Shown in pieces: positions 12,430 to 25,075 of a DNA stretch of 64,000 bases; the first letter of the stretch is position 1; the number at the start of each line of letters is the position of its first letter. Source of the DNA: Telmatactis stephensoni (lineage: Eukaryota; Cnidaria; Anthozoa; Actiniaria; Isophelliidae); NCBI GenBank assembly GCA_029948255.1, contig JALIZF010001832.1, positions 806,001 to 870,000 on the forward strand, written 5' to 3'. A model generated the notes under the pieces. That model made no database searches, was not told where the DNA came from, and saw nothing but the letters and a program-made list of their open reading frames with translations. A program made the translations under genes and the position numbers.

Positions 12430-14910
12430 CTTTTAGTAATGCTCCGAGTAAGAACTAGGCAAGCAAACGGCAAGGAATGCCGAAAGGTGCTAATTATGAT
12501 ATTGTTTAAACTTTCTATCTCCTTAGCTAAAACACGAAAATGTGTTTCTATTTTATTTAATATCTTATTCCTTTTTGGTGAAAGCTAGTTCTTACGCAAT
12601 TTTAACGACTGCATACCAGAGAAATTAAACTCCAAATGGCCGCAATGACTCTGGACAAAGGTTCCAAAAGTACAAGAAATGTACAAAAACTTGCCCAGAA
12701 TGCTCGACCTCAGACTTTTGTCTCAAAGTTCTATATGATTTAAGAAGCTCTGCAACAAATAAAGTTTTATTTAAAGTAGAACGACAAAAAATTAAGAGGT
12801 TTGAGATTTCTGATCTACTCCTGCCACCTTTGCACAGCGCACAGGCGACATCTGCCCGTTTCGTTGCAGTAAATTGCTTTACATTAAAAACTGTCAATTT
12901 TTGGAACAGAAATCGATTTTAAATATAGCAATAGAAACATTTTAAGACATATTGTCAAGGTTATTCTGAAATTAAATTGCAATTAAGTTTTAAAGATATA
13001 TCACACAAAAAAAAAGAAAAAGAAAAAGAAAACAAAATGTTTCCAATTTATTATTGAAGTACCATGCAAAAAAAAAGTCTGTTGAACATTGTTTTGTTCA
13101 TGGGTTTTAATTATGTTATCCCTATATTCAATATATTGAAAAATCGGAAGATATTGTTGATTTTGCCTCACATATAACAATCATTTTAGTCGAGACAGTA
13201 TTTGCTCTTTGTTTTTCTTGTCTTACCTTGTTAGCTCTTGTTATAAGCTGTGAAATCGTCTGAAACAATCCCTAGGACTATCCCGTGTTTTTTTACTGAA
13301 GGAGCCTCATACGTTTGAAATATCAGGTTTTTTTGCAGTAAATATATTCATAACTCTTTGTCAGACATCAATTTTTAATCCCTTAACTTTTAACTCAGAC
13401 TTATCTTGGATTAGACTCAGAAAATATAGTTAAAATTTCATTATATCTGACACGAATTTGACAAGTATGCCATGGCACTTTGGAATTATTACTTTTAAAA
13501 AGGAATAAATACATCGATGAAAAGTTTTTAAAACATAAACCCATCAAAAATATATTAAAACAGGAACAGATTCTGACCAGGAAAGTGTAATCTCGACGTT
13601 TGAAACAGACAGAGATATGACTGATATTTAATGGGTTTTTGATTAGGTCGAGATTCGTCACTCCAGGCATTTCATTTTATATTTGGTTCGCTCACTATAC
13701 GCGTCGGGTTGATCTTGATAATATTTCATTCCTTTTGAATATAGAATGTTATCTATTTTGAGGAAATGACTTTAAGAGCTTCAAAATGTGTTATGAGAAT
13801 GAAGAAATGGATGGATGAAAGGACGGATAGATGCACAGAAGGATGATCGAAAGAACAGATGGTTGAATAGATAAGTAAGATGTGGGTATAAATGGAATAG
13901 ACTGACGAATGTTTGAGTAGATGAATAAACTAGAAAGAAACAATATATCCTATCACAACCCACACCTCTAATTCTGTTGTTAAATAAACATTATTTATTT
14001 TAATAAGCTGAGTTGTCGTTTATAATAAGGAGAGATTTTATCAATGCTTTGCTATTGACTTGACCGCACCCAAACGAGCGAAGATCAAAACCTTTAAGCC
14101 TTGTTACGTGGACGGTAAAATTTAGCCCACTTACAATTGTAGTTATAGGATAATGTATGTCATAAAAGTCGATTACTAAAACGAAAAGTGGCCGTAGAAA
14201 GAAACTCCAACTATTACTCTGTAAGTGCTCCATTAGGGCGTAGCTCTATGCTACTCATATGTTGAACTATTTTACGTTATTACTACTATACTTTGAATTC
14301 ACGATCACAGATATACACTAAAACTAAAGATATATTTCGCCAATGTCTTCAATGATATATTCTTGTGTTTAGGTGTGGCTCCATATCCAGGATTACTTTG
14401 GGTCCAAACCTTTATCATATTGCAAGATTTCACATTGATTTCACATTAATTCCAATTTCTATTGATATGTAAGTAATTGATTTCTTGGCCTGGCTCCATA
14501 TCCAGAATTACTCGGCAGGGCATGATCAGTGTGCCAAATTTCATGCTTGTTACACAAATTTGAACAATTCTACACAATTTTCCTGGACTAACAGAGCTGA
14601 GCTACGTGAATTTGAGAGAAATCGAAAAAAATTGACCTCCGAGAATGACAGAAGTCATGCTTCGTTATTGCGTAGAAACTGCCCATCCTTGTAACAATAA
14701 ATAGATAAATGTATAGATAAATGAATGAATGAATGAATTAATTAATTAGTTAATTAATGGTCTTTATTAATCGTTAAACAAACTTTAAGATTTACAAAAT
14801 CTATGTACATCTAATCTATGTATATCTATAAACTACTTTTATTATTCACAGAATTTCAAAAGTGGAAAACATATTTACATGAAAGCTGTGACTAAAAACT
14901 AAAAACACTA
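12430..14910. other. Intergenic, no gene recognised
   Basis: No recognisable coding motif on either strand. Contains an A-rich/GAAAAA tract near 13005-13030, a loose GATG-type simple repeat at 13800-13930, and an (AATG)n/(AATT)n run near 14700-14755. Confidence 0.5.
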
Positions 14911-14914
14911 AGCT

Positions 14915-14984
14915 CCCACCCACCCACACCCACCCACACCACCCCACCCACACCACACCCACCCACCCACCCACCCACCCACCC
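14915..14984 (+). repeat. C-rich simple repeat (CCCA/CCCACA)n
   Basis: Seventy bases of CCCA and CCCACA units with scattered slips. Resembles a telomere-like C-rich strand only loosely; the unit is not (CCCTAA). Confidence 0.9.
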
Positions 14985-15389
14985 TTTGCAATAGATTAAA
15001 AAAGAATATTGAGCATGATATATGAAAAAACAAAATTACACATGTCGTATGACTGGCATGAATGGAAAATCAAATGTATCAGAATGAAGGGAAAAAAGCC
15101 ATATCTATTTGAATAAAAAAGCTATATCTGTCTATGACTATAAAGGCTGGCTCGTGGCTCCCAAATGCCTATTTAATTTTAATTAAACCCTTCAGCCTTA
15201 ATCTTTGCAAGTATAAAATTATCTGTTGCGAAGGCTTCGTTCTCTCTCAGGTGGTAAAAGATTTGATATAATGGACGTTCACAGTCATTAAGTATATCTT
15301 TCCACATCTTCAGATCCTTTTTTTACGATTATCTGGGAGTGACACTCTCAACTTACCCGAACTTAAAATCCTTATGAAATTATTCTTTA

Positions 15390-15786
15390 TCTTGAAAATC
15401 GGTTCCTTTTAGAGAGCATAGTGAAAATATTTCATATCTTCTGATTTGACTCGATATTTCCCAAGATATACGTTTCAAATCCCATATAACAAATGAGATG
15501 ACGTAAAACAGGGCATCATTTTATTCTACAAAAACGAGCTAATCCAGAATACTGGAATTTTTCCATTTGTAAATCATTCTCATACTGAGATAAAACCTGT
15601 AGTTAAGAAAAAAAATGTTTTCTAATCGAAGAGCACTTGTTGTAAACGCCCTAAGAAATTAACGCAAATTCCTTCATTGTTTTACGTCATCTCATTTGTA
15701 TTTGAAACGTTTTATCTTGGAAAATATTGACTCAAAGCATTATTTTTTTTACTATGCTCTCAAGCAAGAACTGATTTTCAAAACGA
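15390..15786. repeat. Decayed foldback element, about 400 bp
   Basis: The left arm (TTGAAAATCGGTTC, AGAGAGCATAGTGAAAATAT, AAATGAGATGACGTAAAACA) is mirrored by the right arm (GTTTTACGTCATCTCATTTG, TACTATGCTCTCAAGC, GAACTGATTTTCAAAA). Arms of roughly 110 bp surround a 150-bp unpaired centre. Confidence 0.7.
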
Positions 15787-16157
15787 AAAACTGGAGACTT
15801 TAAGGGCTCTTAAATATTTAGATACTACTGCCCAAACTATTTTTATCAGTAAGTGAACATAAAAAGTTTTTGCGGGTTTGATTTCATTGTGGGCAGCATT
15901 ACTAGATATCAAATGCTATTATCCTGTCTTCTTTCGAGATTAATCCTCCAAACAAGATTATGGTGAGCCACGCAAAAGGATCATTCATATGTAACTTTCT
16001 CATCCGATCATTTATCTTAATTTTCCAAGAATGCTTTTTTGACCCTTAAAAAGTACAAAGTGATAACCTTTTCTTGGAAACAGCTCGTATTTTCTCGGAA
16101 ACAACATTACCATGAACAAGTGAGCTACTGTAATTCCTCAATTAAGGGCCCTGGGTC

Positions 16158-16432
16158 CGACACTAGTGAAAAACGTCTGCGCATGCGTGCATATTACGAT
16201 GTTTTCCTAAAAAAACTGTCCGTTTTAGCTTGAAATGAAATGCTCGTGTTCTCGGTGTATACATAAATTTCTCTTGTATACTTTTGTGAGACAAAGAGAT
16301 TGCATTAATAAAGACATTGACATTTTGTGAAAACCATTGTTGAAGACAAGCGTAAAAGCGAAAATTGCATAAGTTTACAAAAGCACGAAGACTTGACTAC
16401 GAGCATGCGCAGACGTTTTTTCACTAGTGTCG
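16158..16432. repeat. Inverted-repeat element with CGACACTAGTG termini
   Basis: The left end CGACACTAGTGAAAAACGTC continues TGCGCATGC, and the right end is its near-perfect complement (GCATGCGCAGACG...TCACTAGTGTCG). About 275 bp in all, with about 30-bp termini and no coding capacity. Confidence 0.75.
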
Positions 16433-16435
16433 CTG

Positions 16436-16638
16436 GGGGTCTGTTTCTCGAAAAAAACGATAAATTTACGGGCCCGCTAACTTACCTGATAAGGTTTACG
16501 GGTGTTTCTCGAAGCGTCCGTTAATTTCAATTTCTATGATTTTGATTTAAAGGTTTAAGGGTGCGCGCGCACTCCCGTAGTTTTTAACGTAATTTAACGA
16601 GCCTGTAAAGTTGTCGGGTCTTTCGAGAAACGAGCCCC
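16436..16638. repeat. Inverted-repeat element with GGGGTCTGTTTCTCGAAA termini
   Basis: The left GGGGTCTGTTTCTCGAAA pairs with the right TTTCGAGAAACGAGCCCC over about 16 of 18 positions. It abuts the CGACACTAGTG element with only a few bases between. Confidence 0.65.
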
Positions 16639-17771
16639 GGCGCTTATTCCACATTTGTGGACAGGTGGGCGTTTAATCAAGAAGCGGGGGATTAATATAA
16701 AAATGTGATTCCTCAAACGAGAATATTCCATAACGACTATGCTGTGATAAAAAGCAAGTTTTATGCCATCTTCTTTTAATCTCTTATTGCACCAATTTTC
16801 TCGGGAGAGTGGAAGAAAAGCTTAATTGAAGGAGGGCGCTTAATTGAGGAAATAAGGTATTGGAATGTGTGTGGTGTGTTGGGCACCTCGTGGTCACAAA
16901 CATTACTCCCCAAGTTTGCTTGAGGATAACATTGGCGTTTAGCTTCTCATGTCTCCATATTTTGTTCACAAGTTACAATAGGCATTTGTCTTCCTTCTAG
17001 CAGATATGGTTCTCGCTGTTTTTGAAATTTTGTTGAGATTTTAGCAGTAGTTTTGACTACATAATTTTGCGTCGTAACAGGCAGCGCAAATTTTGCATCG
17101 CAACTTCTAAGGGTTAAATTGGCGCGATACATGTTGTATGTACTCCTCTATGCCTTCATACTGGATTAACGAAATAAGGAAAAAAATCACCTTAGATTTT
17201 TGGATTTATGACCAATTTTTCTCATAAAGCTACTTTTAAAAATCGTCTGATATCTCGAATTATTTGATCTAATTCGCAGAAAAAGTCATTATCGGTGGAA
17301 AGCTCAAGGCTTGAAGACAAATGGCTGCAAATTTCTCAGAAATCGCACAAGGTTTTGATGTAAAAAGACGCGATTGAAATTCATGTCTGACAAGCAAATC
17401 AATAGGTACGGGCCACCTTAAGTACGCTTAATGAAAAGGCGGTCTGGACAAAAGTCTGGTTTGAAGTGAGTTGTGTCTGTGGCTGGCTGTGGTTTACACA
17501 CTAGGGGGTTTCTTCGCCCACAAAAATTCACTTGCTACCAACTGAACCAGCAAATCCTATAGTTTATATATATATAATCTATTAATCCTTTTAATTTTTT
17601 AGGGTTTGCACCGCAATTGAGATTTTGAATGATGGCGTCACACCAAATTAATGACTTTTCGAAAAACAATCTTAATGAAACTTCACATTAATTCTAATGT
17701 AACGAATTTGATTCTGAATATATTTTTGAAGATAAAACAAATTGTTGGAGCCGTGAAAAACTTCAATTATA

Positions 17772-18018
17772 CACTGCAAAAACGCGCGAGTAAATTTACT
17801 CAAAAACTTGAGTAAATCGGTGCATCCACAGTAACTCGCTTATCCGAGTAAATTTACTCAGTTGTTTGAGTAAATGAGAACCCTTTACTCAAATAACTGA
17901 GTAACTGTGTATCCTTTACTCAAACAACTGAGTAAATTTACTCAGATAAGTGAGTTTCTGTGGATGCACCCATTTACTCAAGTTTTTGAGTAAATTTGCT
18001 CGCGTGTTTTTGAAGTAT
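17772..18018. repeat. Long palindromic element built of GAGTAAATTTACTC modules
   Basis: About 245 bp that folds end to end. Termini are CACTGCAAAAACGCGCGAG and, on the other side, CTCGCGTGTTTTTGAAGT. Each arm carries GAGTAAATTTACTC, AACTTGAGTAAAT, a TGCATCCACAG/CTGTGGATGCA pair and a CAGTTGTTTGAGTAAA/TTTACTCAAACAACTG pair. No coding content. Confidence 0.85.
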
Positions 18019-18086
18019 ATGGTACGTCATCTGATGTAGCTTTATGTTCTGAATTGATAAGCTGCTCGAAGAATTCTTTTCGGTTC

Positions 18087-18316
<230 letters not shown>

Positions 18317-18604
18317 TTGATTTTGTTTTTGTTTGTTTGTTTGTTTCTATTTACAGATATATAGCGCTAAACAAACTCTGCCAAACGTTACAAAAAAGAA
18401 ACTATTCACATCACATTGATTAATAAACAATACTATTGTGTGCGTGTTAGAGCTGGAGGCTCTTTGGAAACTGTCCGTGTTCCGTCGTAATCATATTTTA
18501 TCTATTGATTTAAATTTGATAGCCTTTTATACCAAAGCTGATCAGCTTATTAAAAAAAACGAGCAAAATTTTCCCATAAACACTCGTATTATTATGATTT
18601 TTTA

Positions 18605-18738
18605 TAGGCCCTTTGCAGCACGTGCGAATGAGCGCATTTTGGAGGGCAAAAACAATTGTTTCTAGCCAATAGGACATTGAAATTCTTTTGTTTTGCCCTC
18701 CAAATTGAGCTGCATTCCAACATGCTGCAAAGGGCCTA
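18605..18738. mobile_element. Hairpin MITE, TTA target duplication (PIF/Harbinger-like)
   Basis: 134 bp with termini TAGGCCCTTTGCAGCA and TGCTGCAAAGGGCCTA, inner arms TTTTGGAGGGCAAAA / TTTTGCCCTCCAAA, and TTA directly on both sides (18602-18604 and 18739-18741). A 3-bp TTA/TAA duplication is the PIF/Harbinger habit; no transposase is encoded, so the class call is inference. Confidence 0.75.
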
Positions 18739-18899
18739 TTAACGTTGTTTTCCCGAAAATCTTGAGTTGTATAAAACAGCAAATAGTGATATTTTGTATT
18801 TATACAACAAAGATAATTATATTTTATACTTACTGGGAAGATTTCCACGAACTTTCAGTAAAGCTGCAAATTGATGATGCGACGCAAGAATGAATGTGC

Positions 18900-19368
18900 A
18901 AGGAGGGTGACATGGGGGGGAGGGGAGGGTTGCCAAAATCCGCAAATCCGCAAGAAAAAAATCGTTTGAAACCGCAAACCCGCTTGGGAAATTGATTAAA
19001 ATCCGCATGTGTGATTTCTGTAATAAAAGCACTTGAAAACTACTTTATTTGTAAAAGAATGTTACAACAAATGCTGATTTATACATTTGCATGCCGTGCT
19101 TTGATATAAAGTTTATTCCGCAATGGAATATTGTTAAAGAAAGCTATTTCTCTGACGCAAAGTACGTTACACATGTCCGCAGTAGTATGGCCATATAAAT
19201 TATAGTTTTTCATAGGATCATTTCTTCAAATCCGCGAATTCTGACCATTGTGGATGAATCCGCAAATCCTGTTCTTAAAAATATCATTATCTGAGAATCC
19301 GCACGTAAAAGAAGCGCTCAATCCGCCGATCCGCAAACCCCCGCATGTCCCCCCTCTGCAAGATTTTT
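18900..19368. repeat. Repeat rich in AATCCGC motifs with imperfect terminal inverted repeats
   Basis: The left end (GCAAGGAGGGTGACATGGGG) is roughly mirrored by the right end (GCATGTCCCCCCTCTGC). Near both ends AATCCGC/CCGCAAACCCG motifs recur, with an AT-rich middle. Probably a decayed DNA transposon derivative; weak. Confidence 0.45.
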
Positions 19369-19369
19369 A

Positions 19370-22300
19370 ATACTAACTGTCACGAAAGAAAATTTCGCGA
19401 GCCATGCAATACTTCACGTACAATCCTCGCGCTGTGATTGGTTAAGGCAAGATTTCTTGGTTTCTGATTGGTCCATCAAGAAACCATTAAAGTGCTCCTC
19501 AACGCGTCGTGTCAGTCACGCGGTGAGATTTTAGACTAAGATCGAAGTTTAAGCTTATCAAGCGACAAAATAACCTGAACTGATCTGTACAGGAAAAGAT
19601 TTAAAAGTCTTGTTGAAATATCAGATAATAATCATAATAAATCGTGATCCTTGCCTCGTCATGATTGCGTGAATGGAACAGAAGTCCTACGTAAACCGAT
19701 AAAACTTCGAAAGAAAAGCTGTAAATTATCTCACGCTTTGGGACTGGATAGCACTACTTAGTGCCCATGAGTGAGCCTTAGATTGGTACGTTTTTAACGG
19801 GGATTTTAAGTAAAAAGGCGTGCTAATTCTACCCTGATAACACTAATTTGTTAAGTCTTATCGACTTACCTCAAAAAAACTGCTAGAAACTTGAGGCGCT
19901 TTTCACGTTTGTGCTCACGAAGGGCTCTTTTCAGATTACAAAGTATTGAGCCGATTCTATATGAGCTATGAATTCGACTGACACTTTGATATTAGGTGTT
20001 GTGAATTATAAAATGCTATCGGCGATATATAATTTATTAAATAGTAATATTAGTTGATGATTATCACATACACTACTAGTGAATAGAAATAATATTGAGA
20101 ACAATATGTCGAGAGTAGCAGTGACATATATTGACTTTAATGGAGTTTTCGCTTGACAAGAGCTATGTAGTTGGCTTTTAAGTATCGATATTTTAAAAAC
20201 TGAATCGAACCGCATCCGCGAATATAAGTAGTAAAGCAACAGGAATCTTCAAGAGTGCGTGATAAGTGATAATTCAGATTACGGACAAAAGAATGATTGC
20301 TATGTATAAATCACCATATTTTATGAAGCTGTAAAAGACAAAGCCGGAGAACGAACTACTCAAGTGGTTGGTTTCAGTCTGTTTGGACACAAAAGTAATA
20401 TCCAGATTTAGTTGTACAACAATGTTGATAACATTATTAAAGCACACCAACAGTTATACAGTTTTGAATTCGATATTACTTTGATCCAAAATTTATCAAG
20501 AGCTCGCGTGCAATTCAAGGACGAATTTTGAAAATTAACTCCAATCAATCTGATAAAATCGTCTTTGGTTTTTTTCTGATTGGACGCTGACTCTCAAGTG
20601 CTTTATGATCAGCCATAACATGTTAGATATTAAATGACATGGTGTAAATAGATATTGGAACAGTCAGGGGTGATATATCAATAATATAGCGAGAGATTTC
20701 TATGAAATATATATTCTACAAATGCAAAAAGCCGTTATTTGTCTTTCTTGAGTAGAAATTGAAAAGAAGAATCAACTGGCCGGTTGTCGTTAATCCCAGT
20801 TGAAATGTTCAAATGATATATAAAACTTAATGTAGCAGTAACATTAGCAATTTGCAGATTCTTCCTTCTTTCTCGTCTTCATTTTCATTATATTTTGATT
20901 TTTTATTGAACTTTTGAGATCCATTTGTCGTATTTAATGTCGAATGATGTTTTTTTTCTGAAAAATTACCATATTACTGAATGGGAGACAATTATTTGTC
21001 TGCAGTAATTTCATGTTTAAGTCCAATATAAAAATCGAGTGAACTGATTTATTAAGCCAAAACTAACATATCCGTTCATGCCCCTTAACTAATCGAAGCT
21101 ACAAAAGACGGCTAGCCTTTGACAAAGCTCAACATCAATTAAAAACATACAGAGGCAAACCGTCAAATCCTAACATTGATCAATTGGATTGCTTGCCGCA
21201 GGAAAAGTCGGCTCCTGAATGTCGAAATACTGTACTAGAATCAGCTTCTTAACCAGTATCAAAATGAATGTTGACATCAAATGGGAAGTCATTGATTTTA
21301 TTGACCCAACAACTAACACGCAATTCTTTAAGTTATTCACGAGTTTGACAAATACTTCAAATCTATTTTCTCCGTTCATGTTCTCGCAAAGCATCTTAGT
21401 ATAGCAGAATTATAACCTACCTTGATGAAGTTTTGAGTGCACTGGTTTTTACTTTTTGATGTAAGTGTGGTCACTAATGTGGCAATGTCCAAGTACCAAC
21501 TAATTCCTTCTGTAATTTACGCCTACGAGTAGCAAAACGAATATGGCCTGTGATTGGTCGATTTGATTAACGATCACTCTAATTGGTTTTCGCTAATGTG
21601 GATTTTAGGGCCAAAAACTCGAAGTTAAATGTGTTAGTTGTTTTACATCTCGTTCTTTTCGTCAAAAGGCTCGGAACTTCGCTATTGATTCGAGTGAAGT
21701 TCAGCTTATTTCGTCGCAGTCATGTCATTCAATTCTGCCGAACTGCGTTATCATCAGTTAAAAAAATGCTAGTACTTGACTGCTGATGAGGACAGAAAAG
21801 TGGCGGTGCTCTTTTTAATAGCGTTACAAATTTTACTCGTCATTCCAGGGTTATAACGGCTAGCACAGGCCGTCACACTCGGTTTTCTCTCCCGATCCAA
21901 ACTAGTCTCACATTAGAACTAAGAGAAAAGCAAACATCTGTCACTACAAGCAATCTTGTTGCGTATTCTAGACGGAAATTTACGAGGGATTATTTTAAAA
22001 AACATACGCTAGTTTCCGACTGAGCTAAAAGACTTTTTTTGATTGTTATTTGTTTTGCTAGTAGAAAATGGCATCCGGCATGTAAAGCCTAAATTAGCCA
22101 TCAGCGAAAAACTGCATTTTACGAATATTGACTCTTTTACTGCTGGCTAAGGTAGATAGTAGTTTTAGCAAAGGATATGAGACACGCCAGAAACAAGAAC
22201 TTATCGGGTTTTATCTGATAAAATAGTATTTATCTTAAATTTCGCCGAGAAAAAAGGGAGAGGCATCGGCGATGTTGTCGTTTGGAGATTCCCTATGCTT

Positions 22301-22640
22301 TGATCGGTATTCCTCTGATGCCAACTTTTTTTTCCCAAAAGGTCAGATAAATGTGATTTAATAGGACAATTAGGGAGGTGATTATGCCTAATAGAAGGCC
22401 TTTCTTGGCTTATTTTGAGTAAGAAGCAAGTGAAGATATGAATATGTAAAGAGTAAATAAATTAGCAAATATTTGTAAACAAATGCACACACATGCATAA
22501 ATAAGCCGAAATGAATGAAAATGAGCTTTCCAGTTATTCTAGATGACCGTTATCAATATTTTTGTCAAATTTTATAGTTTGTGTTGTTGTTGTTTTGTTT
22601 TTTTTGTGGTAAAAATAAAACACTTTGACTTAGTTGACTT
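19370..22640. other. Intergenic, no gene recognised
   Basis: Unique-looking AT-rich DNA; short frames on both strands lack motifs. A loose repeat of GAAAGTCTGAATGAAGATCA lies just beyond it (22700-22785). Confidence 0.5.
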
Positions 22641-22787
22641 CCACTAACAATCAAAGAGAATCTGAATGAATGACCGACAAAAAGTGAATAATAAACCGAT
22701 AGAAAGAAAGTCTGAATGAAGATCAAAGAAAGTCTAAATAAAAGACCGACAAATAGAAAGTCTGAATGAAGATCAAAGAAAGCCTAA

Positions 22788-22919
22788 GGGCCCGTTCACA
22801 TGAAGGCGAGTTGTCCCTGATAGCAGGGATAACTCTTTTGTTTTCTTTTCCCTGGGGGACACAGAACAAAAGAGTTATCCATGCTACCAGGGACAACTCG
22901 CCTTCATGTGAACGGGCCC
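22788..22919. mobile_element. Hairpin MITE GGGCCCGTTCACATGAAGG, TAA target duplication (PIF/Harbinger-like)
   Basis: 132 bp, almost perfectly palindromic. Left GGGCCCGTTCACATGAAGGC, then GAGTTGTCCCTG, matches its complement at the right end. TAA flanks both sides (22785-22787 and 22920-22922). No coding capacity. Best-preserved copy of a family also at 26211, and in altered form at 10228, 11905, 31488 and 31605. Confidence 0.85.
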
Positions 22920-23109
22920 TAAATAATGACCGATAGCAAGAAAGTTCGACGTTTTTTCAGTTCATTTTAAGTTTTGTTTATCTTTCAAACACCTGACAAA
23001 ATGTGTAGATACGGGCCTGCAGGCATCTTCGGTAGCCAGAGTAAGCAAATAAATTAATTAATTTTATTACTAAGTCATGAATAATTTTCAGGTAATCTTC
23101 CAATTGCTG

Positions 23110-23250
23110 GTTTTCATCCATTTCTTTGGGAATCAAAAGACAATGAAGCGGTAGCCATGTTGGATGAACGAACAGTAGATGCTAATGAGAAATCTTTTGT
23201 TGTAGTTCATCCAAGATGGCTACCGTGACGTCACATGCAACCAAGCAATA
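23110..23250 (-). repeat. MITE-like element, CATCTTGGATGAAC family (copy 2)
   Basis: Reverse-strand counterpart of the 1308-1425 element: it shares GCATGTGACGTCACGG, GCCATCTTGGATGAAC, GTTCATCCAACATGGCTAC and CTTCATTGTCTTTTGATTCC in the same order when read on the minus strand. Confidence 0.65.
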
Positions 23251-23674
23251 AGAACCTTCAGAATCCAATGACTAGCATATTTTCATATCCTTCGTCGCCA
23301 AGCAATAGAGGGGTTTCATGGCAGCCTTGTTTGTGAGCAAGTACAAAAGAAAGTTTTTGAATTAGAAAAGATTTCATTTCTCTTAAGAAAAAAAGCTCTA
23401 TTATTTTGACCACAAACATGGCTGCCGTGAAATCCCTCTATTGGACTATTTTTAGAACTCGTCCCAGTCTCCCTCGATTATTTCGAAGGACTTTAAGAAG
23501 AGTAAATACATGTTACAAATAACTAGTAGAGTGAGAGTTATCTCTGATTATAAGTTTGATATAGTTTAATATGCCTGATTACACCATTATCGATATGGTG
23601 AAAATATTGGTATTATTTAAATGACAGGCGCAACGGGTCGCAAAGCATTCGACCCCAAAACGAGAAAACCTACA

Positions 23675-23795
23675 TAGCACTCAGTTGATATAAAATATTT
23701 ATAAAATCTACTATATGCTATTGTTGTTCTATTGTTTTGTATTTTTATTATATGTGTTTATGAATATATGAATATATTTTATCAACTGAGTGCTA
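23675..23795. repeat. Inverted-repeat element TAGCACTCAGTTGATA
   Basis: 121 bp. The left TAGCACTCAGTTGATA and the right ATCAACTGAGTGCTA are complementary, with AT-rich inner arms. The centre holds GTTCTATTGTTTTGTATTT, reminiscent of the core of two other MITE families here. Confidence 0.75.
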
Positions 23796-23879
23796 CGTGG
23801 GTTCTCCCGCCATAAAAGAGGGCAACGCGTCATATCACGTGACTCAAATAATATACAAATTATATTTCGTATTTTCAGC

Positions 23880-24285
23880 GTTTTTATGAAGGCGCTGTTA
23901 CATGCTGCATTGTTTTTCCTGCTAACTTGTTACGAAACAAAATGAACGAACATTCCTTGCATCGCGGAAAAGCATTGCGGAAGAAACGATTACAGCAACG
24001 TTTTTCTTCGTTGCGCTGTGCAATGGTTCGTGCAATTTGTTTCGCAATAGCATTGAGGGCGCTGTTGCACGCTGAAACTTTTATCTGAAACTTGTGTCGA
24101 TTGCCGATGCGAGAAGAGTTTCATAAGGGGTGTTACACGCTGAAATTTTGTCCTGAAACTTGTTCACGACACAAGTTTCTGTTGAGTAGAAACTAGAGCA
24201 GTTCTACTTTTCGTGAAACTGTGCAATGCGTTACGAAACTTGGCTCACAATGGTGATCGACACAAGTTTCAGAAAGTGGAACTAA
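23880..24285. repeat. Nested inverted-repeat elements with TGTTACACGCTGAAA ends
   Basis: Contains GCGCTGTTGCACGCTGAAAC, GGTGTTACACGCTGAAATTT, GACACAAGTTTC and a TTCTACTTTTCGTGAAAC stretch that reads in reverse at 10336-10640. Appears to be a partly overlapping or nested pair of copies. Confidence 0.6.
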
Positions 24286-24956
24286 AGACGTACCTCACTA
24301 GAGCAGATTTTGTTTCACTGCGAAATATTTCGAGCCGTATCGTTTTATCAACGTTTTGACTGGATGGGACAGGTGCTCACCAATGAAATTGCGCTCTGTA
24401 CGACATAGACTTTCTCTACTCATACATGTTTGAAATCTAGAAACCAAGACCATCCGAAATCTACTCTAATTCCTTTTACTTACCATTGCGCTATGAAGCA
24501 GTGCGTTCGCCAAGACAGGAATTCAGGATTGAAACATTTGTAGTGTATGAATAAACAATCCCATCAGTTATGATGGTTTTGAAAAGCGCAAGCAGTAAGA
24601 AAGGGACCGCATAGGCCGACCGCATGGGCCGACTGCATGGGCCCCTTATTGCGCTGGACGTAACTGTGCGTCAACCGTCTGGCAATTAGTGCGCAATTGT
24701 TGAATGGGAGATAAAAAGATGTGTCTTAGATACTGCTTGAAAAACCTCTGTTGTTAACATGCATGTCTACAACAAAAATCAATCAATCAAGCAATACGAA
24801 CTACACCGCATTCTACTAGTGTGCGCTTTAAAGTAAGCCGCTGTTTTGAGCTAGGGCGTTACTGAAATTCCTTTTGTAAGCAATAGCCGAACTCACATTA
24901 GAGACGAAAAACCGCTTAGACAAGTCAGGGAAACTGGCCTTTAAACCGAAGCTCGT

Positions 24957-25075
24957 TTGATGAGATCTTATCTGAGAGGAGTCTCTCTTCTGATAATGAA
25001 TTATTTATTATATTATGACGAGATCTTATCTGAGAGGAGTTTCTCTTCTAATAACAAATTATTTATGCTATTATT
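24957..25075 (+). repeat. Two-unit tandem duplication, about 62 bp
   Basis: GAGATCTTATCTGAGAGGAG, then TCTCTTCT(G/A)ATAA and ATTATTTAT, occurs twice in succession. Confidence 0.75.

Noticed and set aside
14915..14984. Interstitial telomere repeat
   Set aside because: The unit is CCCA/CCCACA, not the metazoan CCCTAA.
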